A stretch of 64,000 nt of DNA from an uncultured Granulosicoccaceae bacterium (GCA_938035525.1 CALHOI010000020.1:1-64000), one strand, 5' to 3'. Counted from the stretch's first letter, positions 38,230 through 48,856 are shown. Notes: generated from the letters alone by a model not told the origin. Numbers and translations: made by a program.

Positions 38230-40773
38230 CTACAAATGCTGAATGTGTAATTCGCTAATACGCGGAACACGCTGGTTAGCAAGCTCTCTGTTAACCACAA
38301 CTTGCTTAAGCTCACCAGGCAACAGCGTAAAACCATTGTCTGAAAATATCTGATGCCCACCTAAATTCAAGGTCACGTAAAAAGCAGGTTTATCGGTTTG
38401 CAGTTCGATAACGTGCTGACCGTCTATCGTTTTAGCGGTGTGCTGGATTGTTGGTTGAGGCAAGGTGAAGTTTTTATAGGCTTTTAGCCAGTATTCATTC
38501 TCGCCGCTTATCGTATAGTTCTGGGTTCCTGCAGACGCACTGTCAGCTGTGGCACTCCAAACCCAACGATAAAACGCGATTTCTTCATCAGCATCGGGGC
38601 CAAAGTCGCACAGTTTTAGCGTTGAATTTGCCGGTGCATTAACAGTGTGGGTTAGCGTTTGCAGCGCATTGCCATGAATATCATGGGCCGTGATGTTCAC
38701 TTGTATATTCAATGCAGACATATAATCGTTAACCACCTTAAGCAGCAGCTGCCCAGTATTGTGTGATGCCCTCGTGGCATCAGAGCCGAACTTTTTGTTT
38801 TCGGGCACCATTACCACCAGCATTGGCTGATAGAACCGACGCGCTGCGTAGTGCAATAGCTTCCACGCACCCGCGTACTCTAAAGATGACCACGAGGCCA
38901 CTGGCCAGGTATCGTTTAGCTGCCAATACAAGGTGCCCATACAATGTGGCTTTAAACTACGCCAATACTCAACCGCCGTTTTGATGGCCATCGCTTGCTG
39001 GCATTGAGACAGAAAAACCATGCGCTCGAAACTGTCTGGAAATTCAAAATACCTGACAAGCGTTTCTACAATACGTGCGTTTCCACCCACATTACGCTGA
39101 TGGGTTTCCATAACCTGACTGGATACGTTCCTGTCGGCATGTTCAGTGAAGGTTTCCATCATGGGCATGGAGGGAAAAGACTGGAAGCCAAATTCGGAAC
39201 AGAAGCGTGGATGAATATCCTGATAGGCGCTAAACGGTTGTGCTTCATGCCAAACGTCCCAGAAGTGCATATCGCCGGCAGCATCATTTTTCCACCCATC
39301 GCCAAAATCCATATAACCAACCGAAGGCGAACTCGGCCAAAATTCAGTGTCACTTAACTCTGTTCGTGTAGCGGTTTCTACGGTGTGGTTTAAGCGCGAG
39401 TAATTAGCCAGATATCGATCACGGTTATCGCGTGTGATCTCCCACCATTTCAAAGCGCCAACAAGCTCGTTGTCGCCACACCACAGCGCTACGCAGGGGT
39501 GTTTCGATAAACGGCGTACCTGTTGCTGTGCTTCGGTTTTTACCTGCGACAGCCAATGTGAGTCGGCAGCCGGATAGTGGCCACAAGAAAACATAAAATC
39601 CTGCCACACAAGAATTCCAAGCTCATCGCATAAATCATAAAACCAATCTGATTCGTACTGACCACCACCCCACACGCGCAGCATGTTCATGTTGGCATCC
39701 ACTGCCGAAAGCAATAGCTCGCGAACCGTCTCGAGATCGATACGTTGCGGCAATGCATCGGCTGGAATCCAATTAGCACCGCGCATAAAAATAGCTTGCC
39801 GATTAACAACAAATTGAAATCCCGAGCCTTTGTCGTCTGGGGTTCTAACAATGTTTATATCCCGAAAACCGATTTGATACTCAACAGACTGGTCCGCACA
39901 ATGCAATGTAAACGTATAGCGTTTTTGACCGCCGCTACCAGCTGGCCACCATTTATCGGGATGTTGAATGTCCAATTGCCATTGAAGCTGTTGTACGCCC
40001 TCTTTCAGTGTTTCAGTCGACTCTACTATGACGCCGGCAACCTCCAGGCGACACGGGGCATTGATCGCCTGATAGGCGTGCACTCCAGCACTGACCATCA
40101 ACGTAACATTGTCAGCGTTCCAGACTTGCTCAAACTTGACGTCTTCAATAAAGTGCGTTTGAAAAAACTTAAGCGCAACTTCGCCATAAACGCCCACCGG
40201 CATAAGGCATATATTCCAGTCCCAACCAGCATGACACGGCGTTTTTCTGAGCATATTTGAATGAGGCACGCGGCAATTGTCACTGGCGGGTAGCACGAAC
40301 GGGAAATCTTTTGCTTTTTGTCTGGCAACCACACTGGCACTATCAAATACTATTCGTATAGCGTTTTCGCCAGGCTCCAGAACATCGCTGATATTAAACG
40401 TGTACCGAATAAACTGGCTTGATGTGGTGCCAACCAAAGTGTCATTGACATATATCGACGCAAGACAATCAACTTGGTCGAGCATCAAAACGCCGGTGTG
40501 GCTTTCAAGGGAGTCTACATTGAACTTGCGTTCAATTTGCCACTGGCATTGATGCACCCAATCAACAACCAGTTCATTATTACGATAGTAGGGATCGTCA
40601 ATGTGGCCAGCAGCCAACAGCGCTGAATGAACATCGCCAGGTATGCTGAATGCGGTTGGCGCTACCGAATCAGGCTCTGAAAATTGCGATGGCCCACGTT
40701 CAGGGTTATTGCCGTTTCTGTTCACCTTACTGACTTTCGTCAGTCGCCAATCACTATCCAGCAGTAGTTTCAT
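38230..40773 (-). CDS. Glycoside hydrolase family 2 beta-mannosidase
   Basis: 847 residues, full length for bacterial beta-mannosidases. No signal peptide, so it acts in the cytoplasm on imported oligosaccharides. The sugar-binding N-terminal domain (IPGDVHSALLAAGHIDDPYYRNNE) precedes an immunoglobulin-like and a TIM-barrel domain; acid/base Glu lies in LWCGDNEL and the nucleophile Glu in FCSEFGFQSFPS. FMRGANWIPADALP and MLRVWGGGQYESDWFYDLCDELGILVWQDFMF are typical of the family (each read as shorter blocks). Last gene of the locus; nine bases after GH43. Confidence 0.93.
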   Translation of the reverse strand: MKLLLDSDWRLTKVSKVNRNGNNPERGPSQFSEPDSVAPTAFSIPGDVHSALLAAGHIDDPYYRNNELVVDWVHQCQWQIERKFNVDSLESHTGVLMLDQVDCLASIYVNDTLVGTTSSQFIRYTFNISDVLEPGENAIRIVFDSASVVARQKAKDFPFVLPASDNCRVPHSNMLRKTPCHAGWDWNICLMPVGVYGEVALKFFQTHFIEDVKFEQVWNADNVTLMVSAGVHAYQAINAPCRLEVAGVIVESTETLKEGVQQLQWQLDIQHPDKWWPAGSGGQKRYTFTLHCADQSVEYQIGFRDINIVRTPDDKGSGFQFVVNRQAIFMRGANWIPADALPQRIDLETVRELLLSAVDANMNMLRVWGGGQYESDWFYDLCDELGILVWQDFMFSCGHYPAADSHWLSQVKTEAQQQVRRLSKHPCVALWCGDNELVGALKWWEITRDNRDRYLANYSRLNHTVETATRTELSDTEFWPSSPSVGYMDFGDGWKNDAAGDMHFWDVWHEAQPFSAYQDIHPRFCSEFGFQSFPSMPMMETFTEHADRNVSSQVMETHQRNVGGNARIVETLVRYFEFPDSFERMVFLSQCQQAMAIKTAVEYWRSLKPHCMGTLYWQLNDTWPVASWSSLEYAGAWKLLHYAARRFYQPMLVVMVPENKKFGSDATRASHNTGQLLLKVVNDYMSALNIQVNITAHDIHGNALQTLTHTVNAPANSTLKLCDFGPDADEEIAFYRWVWSATADSASAGTQNYTISGENEYWLKAYKNFTLPQPTIQHTAKTIDGQHVIELQTDKPAFYVTLNLGGHQIFSDNGFTLLPGELKQVVVNRELANQRVPRISELHIQHL

Positions 40774-40782
40774 CAGTTTGTG

Positions 40783-42414
40783 TTATTTGTTCGGGCAATA
40801 TTCAAAAGAGGAAAAATCGGCCGGCAGCCCCCTTCCGGTTGTATCAAACGCCAACATGCCAACAAACGCACCAGTAAACGATGCGTGCTCCCCTCGGCCG
40901 GCTTCATCGGACAACACCGAGGCATCCAGCGTGGGTCCCACTTGTTGCCAGTTAATTTCTTTGGCATCTGTCCAGTAAAATCGTAATTCGTGATCTTGAA
41001 CATTGACATGCAAACCAAGCTCCCCCTCAGCTGATACGCCCACCACATTGGCAGGAGCAAAACTCAATGCGCCATCCGGATAATCGCCGTTGCATGACAT
41101 CACGCTAACAATACGCCCAAGCGTTTCATCGTGAGAGATTTGCAGGTAGTGAAACTTGAACCGGTTGTAGTAGGCAACCAGGCCAGCACTATGCGTAAAA
41201 CTTTGCGGGTTGACATCAACGAAGGTGGTAGCTGTATATCGAAAATGTTGTTGACGGCGAGCAACTAGAGACTGCTCGTACCAACTACCAATGGACTCAC
41301 GCCCAAACAGGCGCAAATACCCCGGACGTTGGGTCAATGAGAACAAGCGCTCTGGAAAAGGTGTGCGTAGCCACTGAAAATCCATTGGTAGCTCTGGCGA
41401 GTCAAACTGGTAATTTTTTGGCTTGCTATGGTTTGCCACCGCTGATTCTGAAGCATCGCTGCCAACTGGTGGATTAACTTCTACACGCGGCTGCGGCCCA
41501 CCGTCAACTGAGCGCAACCAACCATCGTCACCCCATTCGCATTGCTCAATGCCTGTTTCTCTGCCCAAAGGAGAACGCTGCAATCCGGGTAGTGGACGCG
41601 AACAAAGATAAGTGTGATAGATTTCGCCGCCAGGTGTTTCAACATACTGACCATGGCCAACACGCTGTAACTGTTTGTCCGCAGTGTCTGTGCAGGTTAA
41701 AGGATGCGTGTCAGGATGCAGCTCGAACGGCCCTCTTACCGATGTACCGCGCGCATGAGTTACCGCGTGGTCATACCCCGTTCCACCTTCAGCGGTGATC
41801 AAGTAGTAATACCCATTACGCTTAAATACATGCGGCGCTTCGGTAATACCCAATTTAGAACCCGTGAATACCAGCTCCGATTGACCGACCAACTTTTGCA
41901 GGGACGCATCGTATTCCTGCATAACGATGCCACCAAACGGACTGTGCAACGGGCTGTCGCCAAGCGATGTTGCTCGATGATTCCACTGTAAATTATAAAA
42001 CCACTTACGACCATCATCGTCATGAAACAGTGTTGGGTCAAAGCCACCAGAATTGACGTAGATAGCATCAGACCACGTGCCAGTAACATCGCTTGATGTC
42101 ACTATGTAGTTGTGAGCATCTTTAAAATTGCCGTCATATCGTTTTACATCGGTGTAAACCAACCAGAATTTATCGTCTGCATAGCTTAAACAAGGGGCCC
42201 ATACACCGCACGAGTCGGGATTGCCCCGCATATCGAGCTGTTGTGCTCGCTGTAGTGGGCGCGCCACCAGTTCCCAGTCGGCAAGGTTTTTAGAATGGTA
42301 TATCTGCACACCGGGATACCACTCAAAAGTGGAGGTGGCGATGTAATAGTCGCCCCCTACCCGACAAATGGAGGGGTCAGGGTTAAAACCGGTGAGTATC
42401 GGATTTACAATCAT
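40783..42414 (-). CDS. Glycoside hydrolase family 43 beta-xylosidase-like enzyme
   Basis: 543 residues. The five-blade propeller domain starts with FNPDPSICRVGGDYYIATS (nucleophile-side Asp), then VWAPCLSYADDKFWLVYTDV, GGFDPTLFHDDDGRKWFYN and GITEAPHVFKRNGYYYL (acid Glu). The last ~200 residues form the concanavalin-like domain of long GH43 beta-xylosidases. No signal peptide. Probable activity: beta-xyloside or alpha-arabinoside hydrolysis in the cytoplasm; with the neighbouring GH2 enzyme it suggests a mixed hemicellulose oligosaccharide. Confidence 0.9.
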   Translation of the reverse strand: MIVNPILTGFNPDPSICRVGGDYYIATSTFEWYPGVQIYHSKNLADWELVARPLQRAQQLDMRGNPDSCGVWAPCLSYADDKFWLVYTDVKRYDGNFKDAHNYIVTSSDVTGTWSDAIYVNSGGFDPTLFHDDDGRKWFYNLQWNHRATSLGDSPLHSPFGGIVMQEYDASLQKLVGQSELVFTGSKLGITEAPHVFKRNGYYYLITAEGGTGYDHAVTHARGTSVRGPFELHPDTHPLTCTDTADKQLQRVGHGQYVETPGGEIYHTYLCSRPLPGLQRSPLGRETGIEQCEWGDDGWLRSVDGGPQPRVEVNPPVGSDASESAVANHSKPKNYQFDSPELPMDFQWLRTPFPERLFSLTQRPGYLRLFGRESIGSWYEQSLVARRQQHFRYTATTFVDVNPQSFTHSAGLVAYYNRFKFHYLQISHDETLGRIVSVMSCNGDYPDGALSFAPANVVGVSAEGELGLHVNVQDHELRFYWTDAKEINWQQVGPTLDASVLSDEAGRGEHASFTGAFVGMLAFDTTGRGLPADFSSFEYCPNK

Positions 42415-42497
42415 GGACGTAACATCACGAGGGTATCTCTATGGACGTAAACTTATGTGCGTAATCTCATTTACTGAAACTTGTTGGCTTCATCATA

Positions 42498-43625
42498 TTA
42501 GCGTAACAACCGTTGCGCGGCAGCATCTGGCAATGCCTCGGGCCTGACACAACGTGTTGAGATAGTTTCAGACTGCCCCGACTCTGCAGACGCTAAAATA
42601 CGCAACATAACCTCGATGACGTGTAGCGCCAGATCTCCACTGCATCGGTGATCACGGCCCTGAGATATGGCAACAGCCATATCAGCCAAGCCTATGCCTC
42701 GGTAATTTGATTTAAGTACGCCTGATGCGTCTTCCAGGTTGGGTGTACTGAGCACTTTAAATGGTGGTAACACTTTCTCAGTTTCGCCGTCACTGAGCTT
42801 AACGTTACCACCAAAGTGATTAGGATCAGGAATTACCATGGATTGCTTGGTACCATGCAACTCTATCAGGTTATTTTCACTTGACCACACATCCCAACTG
42901 CTGCCAAAGGTTATCTGCGCCCCTTGTTCAAATTCCATGATGGCATTGACTGTGGTTTGAACATTCACTTCAATAACCTCACCAGCTCTCGGTTCACTGC
43001 TAATAGTGCGTTGAGACTGGGGCTTTGATGACATCGCCATTACGCGCTTAACAGGACCAATCAACTGCACCAGGTTACTGATGTAGTAAGCGCCCATATC
43101 CAACACCGGGCCGCCACCAGGCTGGTAGAAAAAATCTGGTTGAGGATGCCAGTCTTCCATACCATGAGAGTAAAAAAAGCAACTGCCGCCAACAATGTCC
43201 CCAACATCACCTGCATCGATGATGCTGCGCGCAGTTTGATGCGAACCGCCTAAAAAAGTGTCTGGCGCAGAGCCGATACGCAGCTTTTTTGCATCTGCCA
43301 AATCACGCAGTTCGATACCTTGCTCAAAACTCAGCACGTAAGGCTTTTCTGAATAGACATGTTTGCCCGCATTTAATGCCGCTTTTGTTACTTCGTAGTG
43401 CGCCGCTGGTATGGTTAGATTAACCACTAAATCAATGTCGGGGTCGCTCAGCAAGTCTTCGACACTGGCGCTGCGACAACCGAACGCCGATGCCTGTTGT
43501 TGGGCTAAGGCGCTGTTTATATCTGCACATGCCACTATCGTGTAGCCAGCAAACTGAGAGGCCAAAGTTAAATACGCTGTTGAAATATTTCCACAACCAA
43601 CTATGCCAACCTTCAGCTCACTCAT
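42498..43625 (-). CDS. Gfo/Idh/MocA-family oxidoreductase
   Basis: About 375 residues from the ATG at 43625 (MSELKVGIVGCGNIS), which overlaps the stop of the preceding isomerase gene as ATGA. Rossmann NAD(P) site GIVGCGNIS, the family's EKPY motif (VYSEKPYVLS) with catalytic Lys, and GGGPVLDMGAYYI in the substrate domain. Probably oxidises a sugar or sugar acid released by the locus; the exact substrate is not predictable. Confidence 0.9.
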   Translation of the reverse strand: MSELKVGIVGCGNISTAYLTLASQFAGYTIVACADINSALAQQQASAFGCRSASVEDLLSDPDIDLVVNLTIPAAHYEVTKAALNAGKHVYSEKPYVLSFEQGIELRDLADAKKLRIGSAPDTFLGGSHQTARSIIDAGDVGDIVGGSCFFYSHGMEDWHPQPDFFYQPGGGPVLDMGAYYISNLVQLIGPVKRVMAMSSKPQSQRTISSEPRAGEVIEVNVQTTVNAIMEFEQGAQITFGSSWDVWSSENNLIELHGTKQSMVIPDPNHFGGNVKLSDGETEKVLPPFKVLSTPNLEDASGVLKSNYRGIGLADMAVAISQGRDHRCSGDLALHVIEVMLRILASAESGQSETISTRCVRPEALPDAAAQRLLR

Positions 43626-44374
43626 GAAAGCTTCCACGCATTGACGGTATTGATTGAATTTTCAGCAAAGCGTTTAAGATCTGCAGGATTATCGTGTTCC
43701 ACGATGTACCGGTTTGTGTTCACCGATTTAATGTCATCCAGTAAGTTGTTCCAGCCAACTATCCCGTAACCAACATCGGCCCAATCGTCCTCAGCCGAAT
43801 TTTCACCTGCGGCTACCAGGTCTTTAAAATGAAAGGCGCTTACCCGAGCCCCATACTGCTTTATCCACGACGCAGGATCGGCACCGACGCGAACCACCCA
43901 ACCTATGTCTAACTCCCAGGAGATGCCTGGTGCTTGCTCCAATAAAATTTGCATGGGCACGCTACCGTCTTCATGTGCAACAAATTCAAAATCGTGGTTA
44001 TGCCAGGCAAAAGTGTAACCAAGGGCGTGTAGCTTATCGTTTATCTGTTGGAGCTGGGACGCAAGCGCTGTCCAGCCTTGCTGGTCAGTCGGGCGGTTTT
44101 CCGGCAATAAATAAGGACACACAATATGTTTACAGCCAAAACTTGCCAGCCGATCAACATTCGCCGCCAGATTATTTTCCAGCTCATCCAAACTAACGTG
44201 TGCTGAGCTTAGGGTTAAACCTTCGTTATTTAATGCGGTTCGAAAGCGTTCCACATCACTAAAATTATCGCCGTATGCCTCAACAGACTTATATCCGGCT
44301 TTGGCAATCACACCCAACGCTTCGGATAAATCGGTATTACGGGCGCTAAACAATTGAAAAGCAATGTTGGTCAA
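43622..44374 (-). CDS. Sugar isomerase/epimerase, xylose-isomerase-like TIM barrel
   Basis: 250 residues, AP-endonuclease-2/IolE-type fold. Seen: GYKSVEAYGD, LSSAHVSLDEL, WHNHDFEF, WELDIGWVVRVGADP with metal Glu/Asp, and FHFKDL. The TTG start at 44374 is backed by AAGGAG at 44385-44380. Coupled by ATGA to the oxidoreductase; together they likely convert an unusual sugar into central metabolism. Confidence 0.87.
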   Translation of the reverse strand: MTNIAFQLFSARNTDLSEALGVIAKAGYKSVEAYGDNFSDVERFRTALNNEGLTLSSAHVSLDELENNLAANVDRLASFGCKHIVCPYLLPENRPTDQQGWTALASQLQQINDKLHALGYTFAWHNHDFEFVAHEDGSVPMQILLEQAPGISWELDIGWVVRVGADPASWIKQYGARVSAFHFKDLVAAGENSAEDDWADVGYGIVGWNNLLDDIKSVNTNRYIVEHDNPADLKRFAENSINTVNAWKLS

Positions 44375-44448
44375 AATAGCTCCTTAATGAGTGATGCGCT
44401 TGGCCAATAAAAAAATGGTGCCAAAGCCGTTTAAACAAGTACGACCGC

Positions 44449-45534
44449 TTAAACGCGTTCGCCATTTTCCGAGAATATAGACACTCTTGCAGTATTAAAG
44501 CCTATATTTATGTTATCCCCAGTTTTAACATTGGATTCGGAATCGGTGCGAATCGTTAAAGCGTGACCAGCAACATTAGTCCATAAAACCGTATCTGCAC
44601 CCATGGGCTCCACCAACTCGGTATCAACTTGCATTGTAACGGGCTGCGTTGTCGATGCATCACCAACAACAATATGCTCTGGCCTCAAACCAAACTCAAC
44701 AGCTTGTCCCTCTTGTGGAGGATGAACAAACCGGTAATCGCTTAGCGGTACGCGCAAACCTTCAGCATTAAAAAACCACTGTCCGGCTTCGCTGACCAAA
44801 GCGCCCTGAAGAAAGTTCATGCCCGGCGAGCCGATAAATCCCGCCACAAACCGGTTGTGCGGATTATTGTAGATGTTTGATGGCGAATCAAACTGCTGTA
44901 TCAGGCCATCCTTCATTATCGCAATGCGATCGGCAAGTGTTAGCGCTTCAATCTGATCATGAGTCACATAGATCATGGTATTGCCAAGGCGTTGATGTAA
45001 CCGTTTAAGCTCAACCCGTAAATCGGTTCGTAATTTTGCATCAAGGTTAGACAAAGGTTCATCGAACAAAAACACATTAACGTCTCGTACCAATGCACGG
45101 CCAATAGCAACTCGCTGTCGCTGACCACCGGATAACGCACCAGGTTTTCGTTTTAGCAGTGGCTCTATTTGGAGTATTTCCGCCGCTCTACTAACCCGCT
45201 CTATAATTTCATTTTTAGGTAAGCCGGCAACCCGAAGGCCAAACGAAAGATTTTTCTCGACGCTCATTTGAGGGTATAGCGCATAAGACTGAAACACCAT
45301 GCCGATACCTCGGTCTTTTGGCTCTTCCCAGGTGACATTTTTTCCATCAATAAATATCTGCCCAGCTGTCACGTCCAGCAACCCTGCAATGCAATTGAGT
45401 AATGTCGATTTTCCACAACCTGAAGGCCCTAAAAGCACAACAAACTCGCCCTCTTCGACCTCCAAATTTAAAGACTTCAGCACCTCCACCGGGCCAAAGC
45501 TTAAAGACAGATCTGAAATCGCAACACTGGTCAT
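44449..45534 (-). CDS. Sugar ABC transporter ATP-binding subunit (MsmK/UgpC/MalK type)
   Basis: 361 residues. ATPase domain with Walker A LGPSGCGKST, Q-loop MVFQSYALYPQMSV, signature LSGGQRQRVAIGRAL and Walker B VFLFDEPLSNLDA, switch VTHDQ; the C-terminal ~120 residues are the TOBE/MalK-type regulatory domain (EFGLRPEHIVVG). Energises the importer encoded by the next three genes. Five bases after the permease. Confidence 0.95.
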   Translation of the reverse strand: MTSVAISDLSLSFGPVEVLKSLNLEVEEGEFVVLLGPSGCGKSTLLNCIAGLLDVTAGQIFIDGKNVTWEEPKDRGIGMVFQSYALYPQMSVEKNLSFGLRVAGLPKNEIIERVSRAAEILQIEPLLKRKPGALSGGQRQRVAIGRALVRDVNVFLFDEPLSNLDAKLRTDLRVELKRLHQRLGNTMIYVTHDQIEALTLADRIAIMKDGLIQQFDSPSNIYNNPHNRFVAGFIGSPGMNFLQGALVSEAGQWFFNAEGLRVPLSDYRFVHPPQEGQAVEFGLRPEHIVVGDASTTQPVTMQVDTELVEPMGADTVLWTNVAGHALTIRTDSESNVKTGDNINIGFNTARVSIFSENGERV

Positions 45535-45539
45535 GCCAT

Positions 45540-46448
45540 TTACCCTTTTACTGCACCTGCGGCTATGCCGCGGACAAAAAGCTTGCCCGAAATAAAATAA
45601 ACAATCAGCGGGAGCAATCCCGTTAGTAGGGTTGCCGCCATATTCACGTTGTACTCTTTCACACCTTGCGTTGAGTTAACAATATTGTTGAGCTGCACCG
45701 TCATGGGAAAATTGTGCGTACCCGCATAAATGATCCCAAACAGAAAGTCATTCCATATACCAGTGACCTGTAAAATAATGGCAACCACAAATATGGGTAA
45801 AGACATGGGCAGCATGATTTGTAAAAAGATTCGCCAGAAACCAGCACCGTCAACACGAGCGGCCTTAAACAGTTCTTCGGGAACACTGGCAAAGTAATTA
45901 CGAAACAACAGGGTCAAAATAGGCATACCAAAAATGGTGTGAATGAGCACAACCCCACCCAGCGAAGAGAATAAATGCAACTCTCTTAAAATGATCACCA
46001 GCGGATACAACATAACCTGGTAAGGAATAAACGCGCCAAACAACAATATCGTAAAGAATATCTCAGAGCCTTTAAAACGCCAGAAAGACAAAGCATAACC
46101 ATTGACTGAGGCAATGGTGATAGAAATGATGGTGCTGGGTATCAGGATTTTCACACTGTTCCAGAAGCCAACTTTCAAGCCCTCGCAATACAGGCCAGTG
46201 CAAGCTGAATCCCAAGCTTTGGCCCAAGGAGCAAAGGTTATTTCAACCGGCGGCGAAAAAACGTTACCCATACGGATTTCAGGCAAGCCCTTTAAGGACG
46301 TGATGATCATCACATACAAAGGCAGCAGCCAATACAACGCGGCAACAATAAGAAACCCGTAAAGAACAATATTTCGGGTGGAAATTAGTCGTTTTGGCCT
46401 GGGACCATGCGGTTCAGTTAATGCCGTGTTACTCAGCGTATTATCCAT
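45540..46448 (-). CDS. Sugar ABC transporter permease (MalG type)
   Basis: About 302 residues from the ATG at 46448 (MDNTLSNTAL); longer starts lie in the upstream gene. Six membrane segments and the EAA loop near PEELFKAARVDGAGFWRIFLQI, which contacts the ATPase. The N-terminal LYGFLIVAALYWLLPLYVMI is typical of CUT1 permeases. Overlaps the first permease gene by eight bases. Confidence 0.93.
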   Translation of the reverse strand: MDNTLSNTALTEPHGPRPKRLISTRNIVLYGFLIVAALYWLLPLYVMIITSLKGLPEIRMGNVFSPPVEITFAPWAKAWDSACTGLYCEGLKVGFWNSVKILIPSTIISITIASVNGYALSFWRFKGSEIFFTILLFGAFIPYQVMLYPLVIILRELHLFSSLGGVVLIHTIFGMPILTLLFRNYFASVPEELFKAARVDGAGFWRIFLQIMLPMSLPIFVVAIILQVTGIWNDFLFGIIYAGTHNFPMTVQLNNIVNSTQGVKEYNVNMAATLLTGLLPLIVYFISGKLFVRGIAAGAVKG

Positions 46449-47385
46449 GAGTCGCATCCTTTTTCTGGCTGTACTCAAGGTAGGCCCACGGTATCAGTAT
46501 AATAAGTACCGTAGAAAGCATCACCGTTGATGCAGCCAGCGCTTGCCCAAGATTGCCACGGCCAAACATCCAGTCATACACGTATTTGGCTGGCAACTCA
46601 GAAGACACACCCGGTCCACCGTCAGTTAAGGCCACCACCAAATCGAACACTTTAACAATCCCCGAAGCTATGATCACAAGGGTTGTAATGAAAACCGGTT
46701 TCATCATGGGGATGACAATGAACAAGTAGGTGCGCCATGCTGGTATGCCATCGACCCGTGCGGCTTTCCAGATATCCTGATCTATACCTCGCAACCCGGC
46801 CAACATTAAAGCCATAACAAAGCCTGTGCCTTGCCATAAACCGGCAATGACAATGGCATATATTGAGTACTCCCGATCGGAAAGAATATTAAATTCGAAG
46901 TTGGTAAAACCAATATCCCGGATAACTTGAGCTATTCCGAAGTCACCATTTAACAACCATTGCCACACCAGGCCGGTGACAATAAAACTTAGGGCGAAAG
47001 GATATAAAAAAATGGTTCGAAAGGTATTTTCGAAGCGAATTTTCTGATCCATTGCAACGGCTAATAAAAAACCGACACCCAGAGAGAACACCAGGGAACA
47101 AACCCCATAGATGGCCACGTTTTCTACTGAGGCCTGCCATCGTGACGAATCAAACAAACGATCGTACTGTTTCAGTCCGACAAATGTTTCGCGAGGTAAA
47201 GACTTTGATGATGTAAACGAGTAAACAATTGACCAAACTGAGCAACCCACAAACCCGACAAGCGTGACAAGCACCATGGGAATAGCGGCTATTTTTGCTG
47301 ATAAATTGCGCAGCAAAGGGTGGCGACGTTGTCGGCCTGTCGCCTCACTGGCTGGTGCTTGTTGGTTGGTCAGATTATTCGACAT
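46441..47385 (-). CDS. Sugar ABC transporter permease (MalF type)
   Basis: 314 residues, six membrane segments, EAA loop around DIWKAARVDGIPAWRTYLFI. The first helix region VLVTLVGFVGCSVWSIVYSFT and GLKQYDRLFDSSRW are typical of CUT1 permeases. Together with the MalG-type partner and the MsmK-type ATPase it forms the channel. Confidence 0.93.
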   Translation of the reverse strand: MSNNLTNQQAPASEATGRQRRHPLLRNLSAKIAAIPMVLVTLVGFVGCSVWSIVYSFTSSKSLPRETFVGLKQYDRLFDSSRWQASVENVAIYGVCSLVFSLGVGFLLAVAMDQKIRFENTFRTIFLYPFALSFIVTGLVWQWLLNGDFGIAQVIRDIGFTNFEFNILSDREYSIYAIVIAGLWQGTGFVMALMLAGLRGIDQDIWKAARVDGIPAWRTYLFIVIPMMKPVFITTLVIIASGIVKVFDLVVALTDGGPGVSSELPAKYVYDWMFGRGNLGQALAASTVMLSTVLIILIPWAYLEYSQKKDATHG

Positions 47386-47493
47386 AGCATAAACTCATCC
47401 CGCGCTTTCGCGCAAAGCGAGTTACATTAAATTAAATATGAATGAGAGTCGCACCCAGAATCAGGCGCGACCCATTAAGAACCCAGGAAGCTG

Positions 47494-48750
47494 TTAATCA
47501 GCTTCCTCGTACAACGTTGCCCAGGCATCGTGAGCATCTTCTGGCGTCATATCAGGGTTAGTCCAGAATTCGGCGAGCAAGTCTTCCAATTGCCCCAAGG
47601 TGTCCTGACTGAACAGTTGGTCGCCACCAGGGACGATGTTCGCTGGATCTTTTAAGATTTCCAGACCTTTTTTCATGCACTCATTAGCTGCAGCCAAATC
47701 AACATCACCGCGAACCGGCAATGAACCTTTCTTAAGATTAAAATCAACCTGCACAGGCTTGCTTATCATCATGGATGCCATGCGCAGTTGCGCTGCTGTT
47801 TTTTCAGGGTCGTCCTGAACAGGGAAGTAGAACGCATCACCACCGGTATCCAGCGCAGGTGCTATACCCAAACCTGGCAGGCAATCGTATTCGACGCCAG
47901 CGGTTTGCCCGGCAACCTGGAATTCGCCCTGCGCCCAGTCGCCCATAATTTGAGCGCCGTGCGTTCCGTTAATAACCTGACTGGTTGCGTCGTTCCAGTT
48001 CTGAATACTGTTGTTTTCATCATCTAAAGACCGGGCTTCACCGAAAGCTTTGAAAATGGACGCCATGGTTTCGCCTCGAATAGCTTCAGGGTCACGTTCA
48101 ACATCCGTTTTACGAAACAAGTCTATACCGCCAAGTCCCATGCGGATAACACCGAACATACCGTTGGTCTGCCAGGTTTGCGCGCCTACTGCCAATGGGG
48201 TTATACCGGCTTCACGTAACTTGGGCGCTGAAGCTACAAATTCGTTCCAGTCTGCTGGTGCATCGACGCCTGCTTTCTTGTAAGCATCCAGACTTGTCCA
48301 CATCCATTGAAAACTGTGGATGTTAACGGGCACGCAATACACCTTTCCGTCGAGTGTGCATGCGTCCAGTAAGGATGACGGCCGTACAAGGTCTTTCCAA
48401 CCTTCTTTCTCAGCCAGTTCTGTCAGGTCGAGCATGAGGCCTTCTTCAACCAGTTCTTCTGCCTGACGACCATGATTCAACTGAGTCGCACCCATGGGGT
48501 CACCACCAATGATTCGACTGATAATAACCGGACGAGCTGTTCCTCCAGAACCGGCAATCGCGCCATCTTTCCATGTGTCACCACCAGCGTTGAAAGCATC
48601 CGCAAAGACTTTTACCGCTGCGGCTTCACCACCGGATGTCCACCAGTGCGTTACCTCAAGTTCGGTCGCATTAGCCGAACTTGCAAGCCCGCCAAGGCTG
48701 GCAGTAGCAGCAGCAATCGCTGACACTATTAACTTTCGATTTAACTTCAT
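47494..48750 (-). CDS. Sugar ABC transporter periplasmic binding protein (family 1)
   Basis: About 418 residues from the ATG at 48750 with GGAGAG six bases upstream; the TTG before it is also in frame. Signal peptide KLIVSAIAAATASLGGLASSANA. The mature protein starts TELEVTHWWTSGGEAAAVKVFADAF, as in GtsA-like glucose/mannose-type binding proteins, and carries GDWAQGEF and a C-terminal DAHDAWATLY. First gene of the locus; captures the imported oligosaccharide. Confidence 0.93.
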   Translation of the reverse strand: MKLNRKLIVSAIAAATASLGGLASSANATELEVTHWWTSGGEAAAVKVFADAFNAGGDTWKDGAIAGSGGTARPVIISRIIGGDPMGATQLNHGRQAEELVEEGLMLDLTELAEKEGWKDLVRPSSLLDACTLDGKVYCVPVNIHSFQWMWTSLDAYKKAGVDAPADWNEFVASAPKLREAGITPLAVGAQTWQTNGMFGVIRMGLGGIDLFRKTDVERDPEAIRGETMASIFKAFGEARSLDDENNSIQNWNDATSQVINGTHGAQIMGDWAQGEFQVAGQTAGVEYDCLPGLGIAPALDTGGDAFYFPVQDDPEKTAAQLRMASMMISKPVQVDFNLKKGSLPVRGDVDLAAANECMKKGLEILKDPANIVPGGDQLFSQDTLGQLEDLLAEFWTNPDMTPEDAHDAWATLYEEAD

Positions 48751-48856
48751 CAACTCTCTCCAATTAGGTATATATTTTTCATTAATAACAAAAGATAGCG
48801 ACTATTGCGCTTTTTCGGGCACAAGCATACCTTGGTGCTCGAGTGATCTTTCCCAT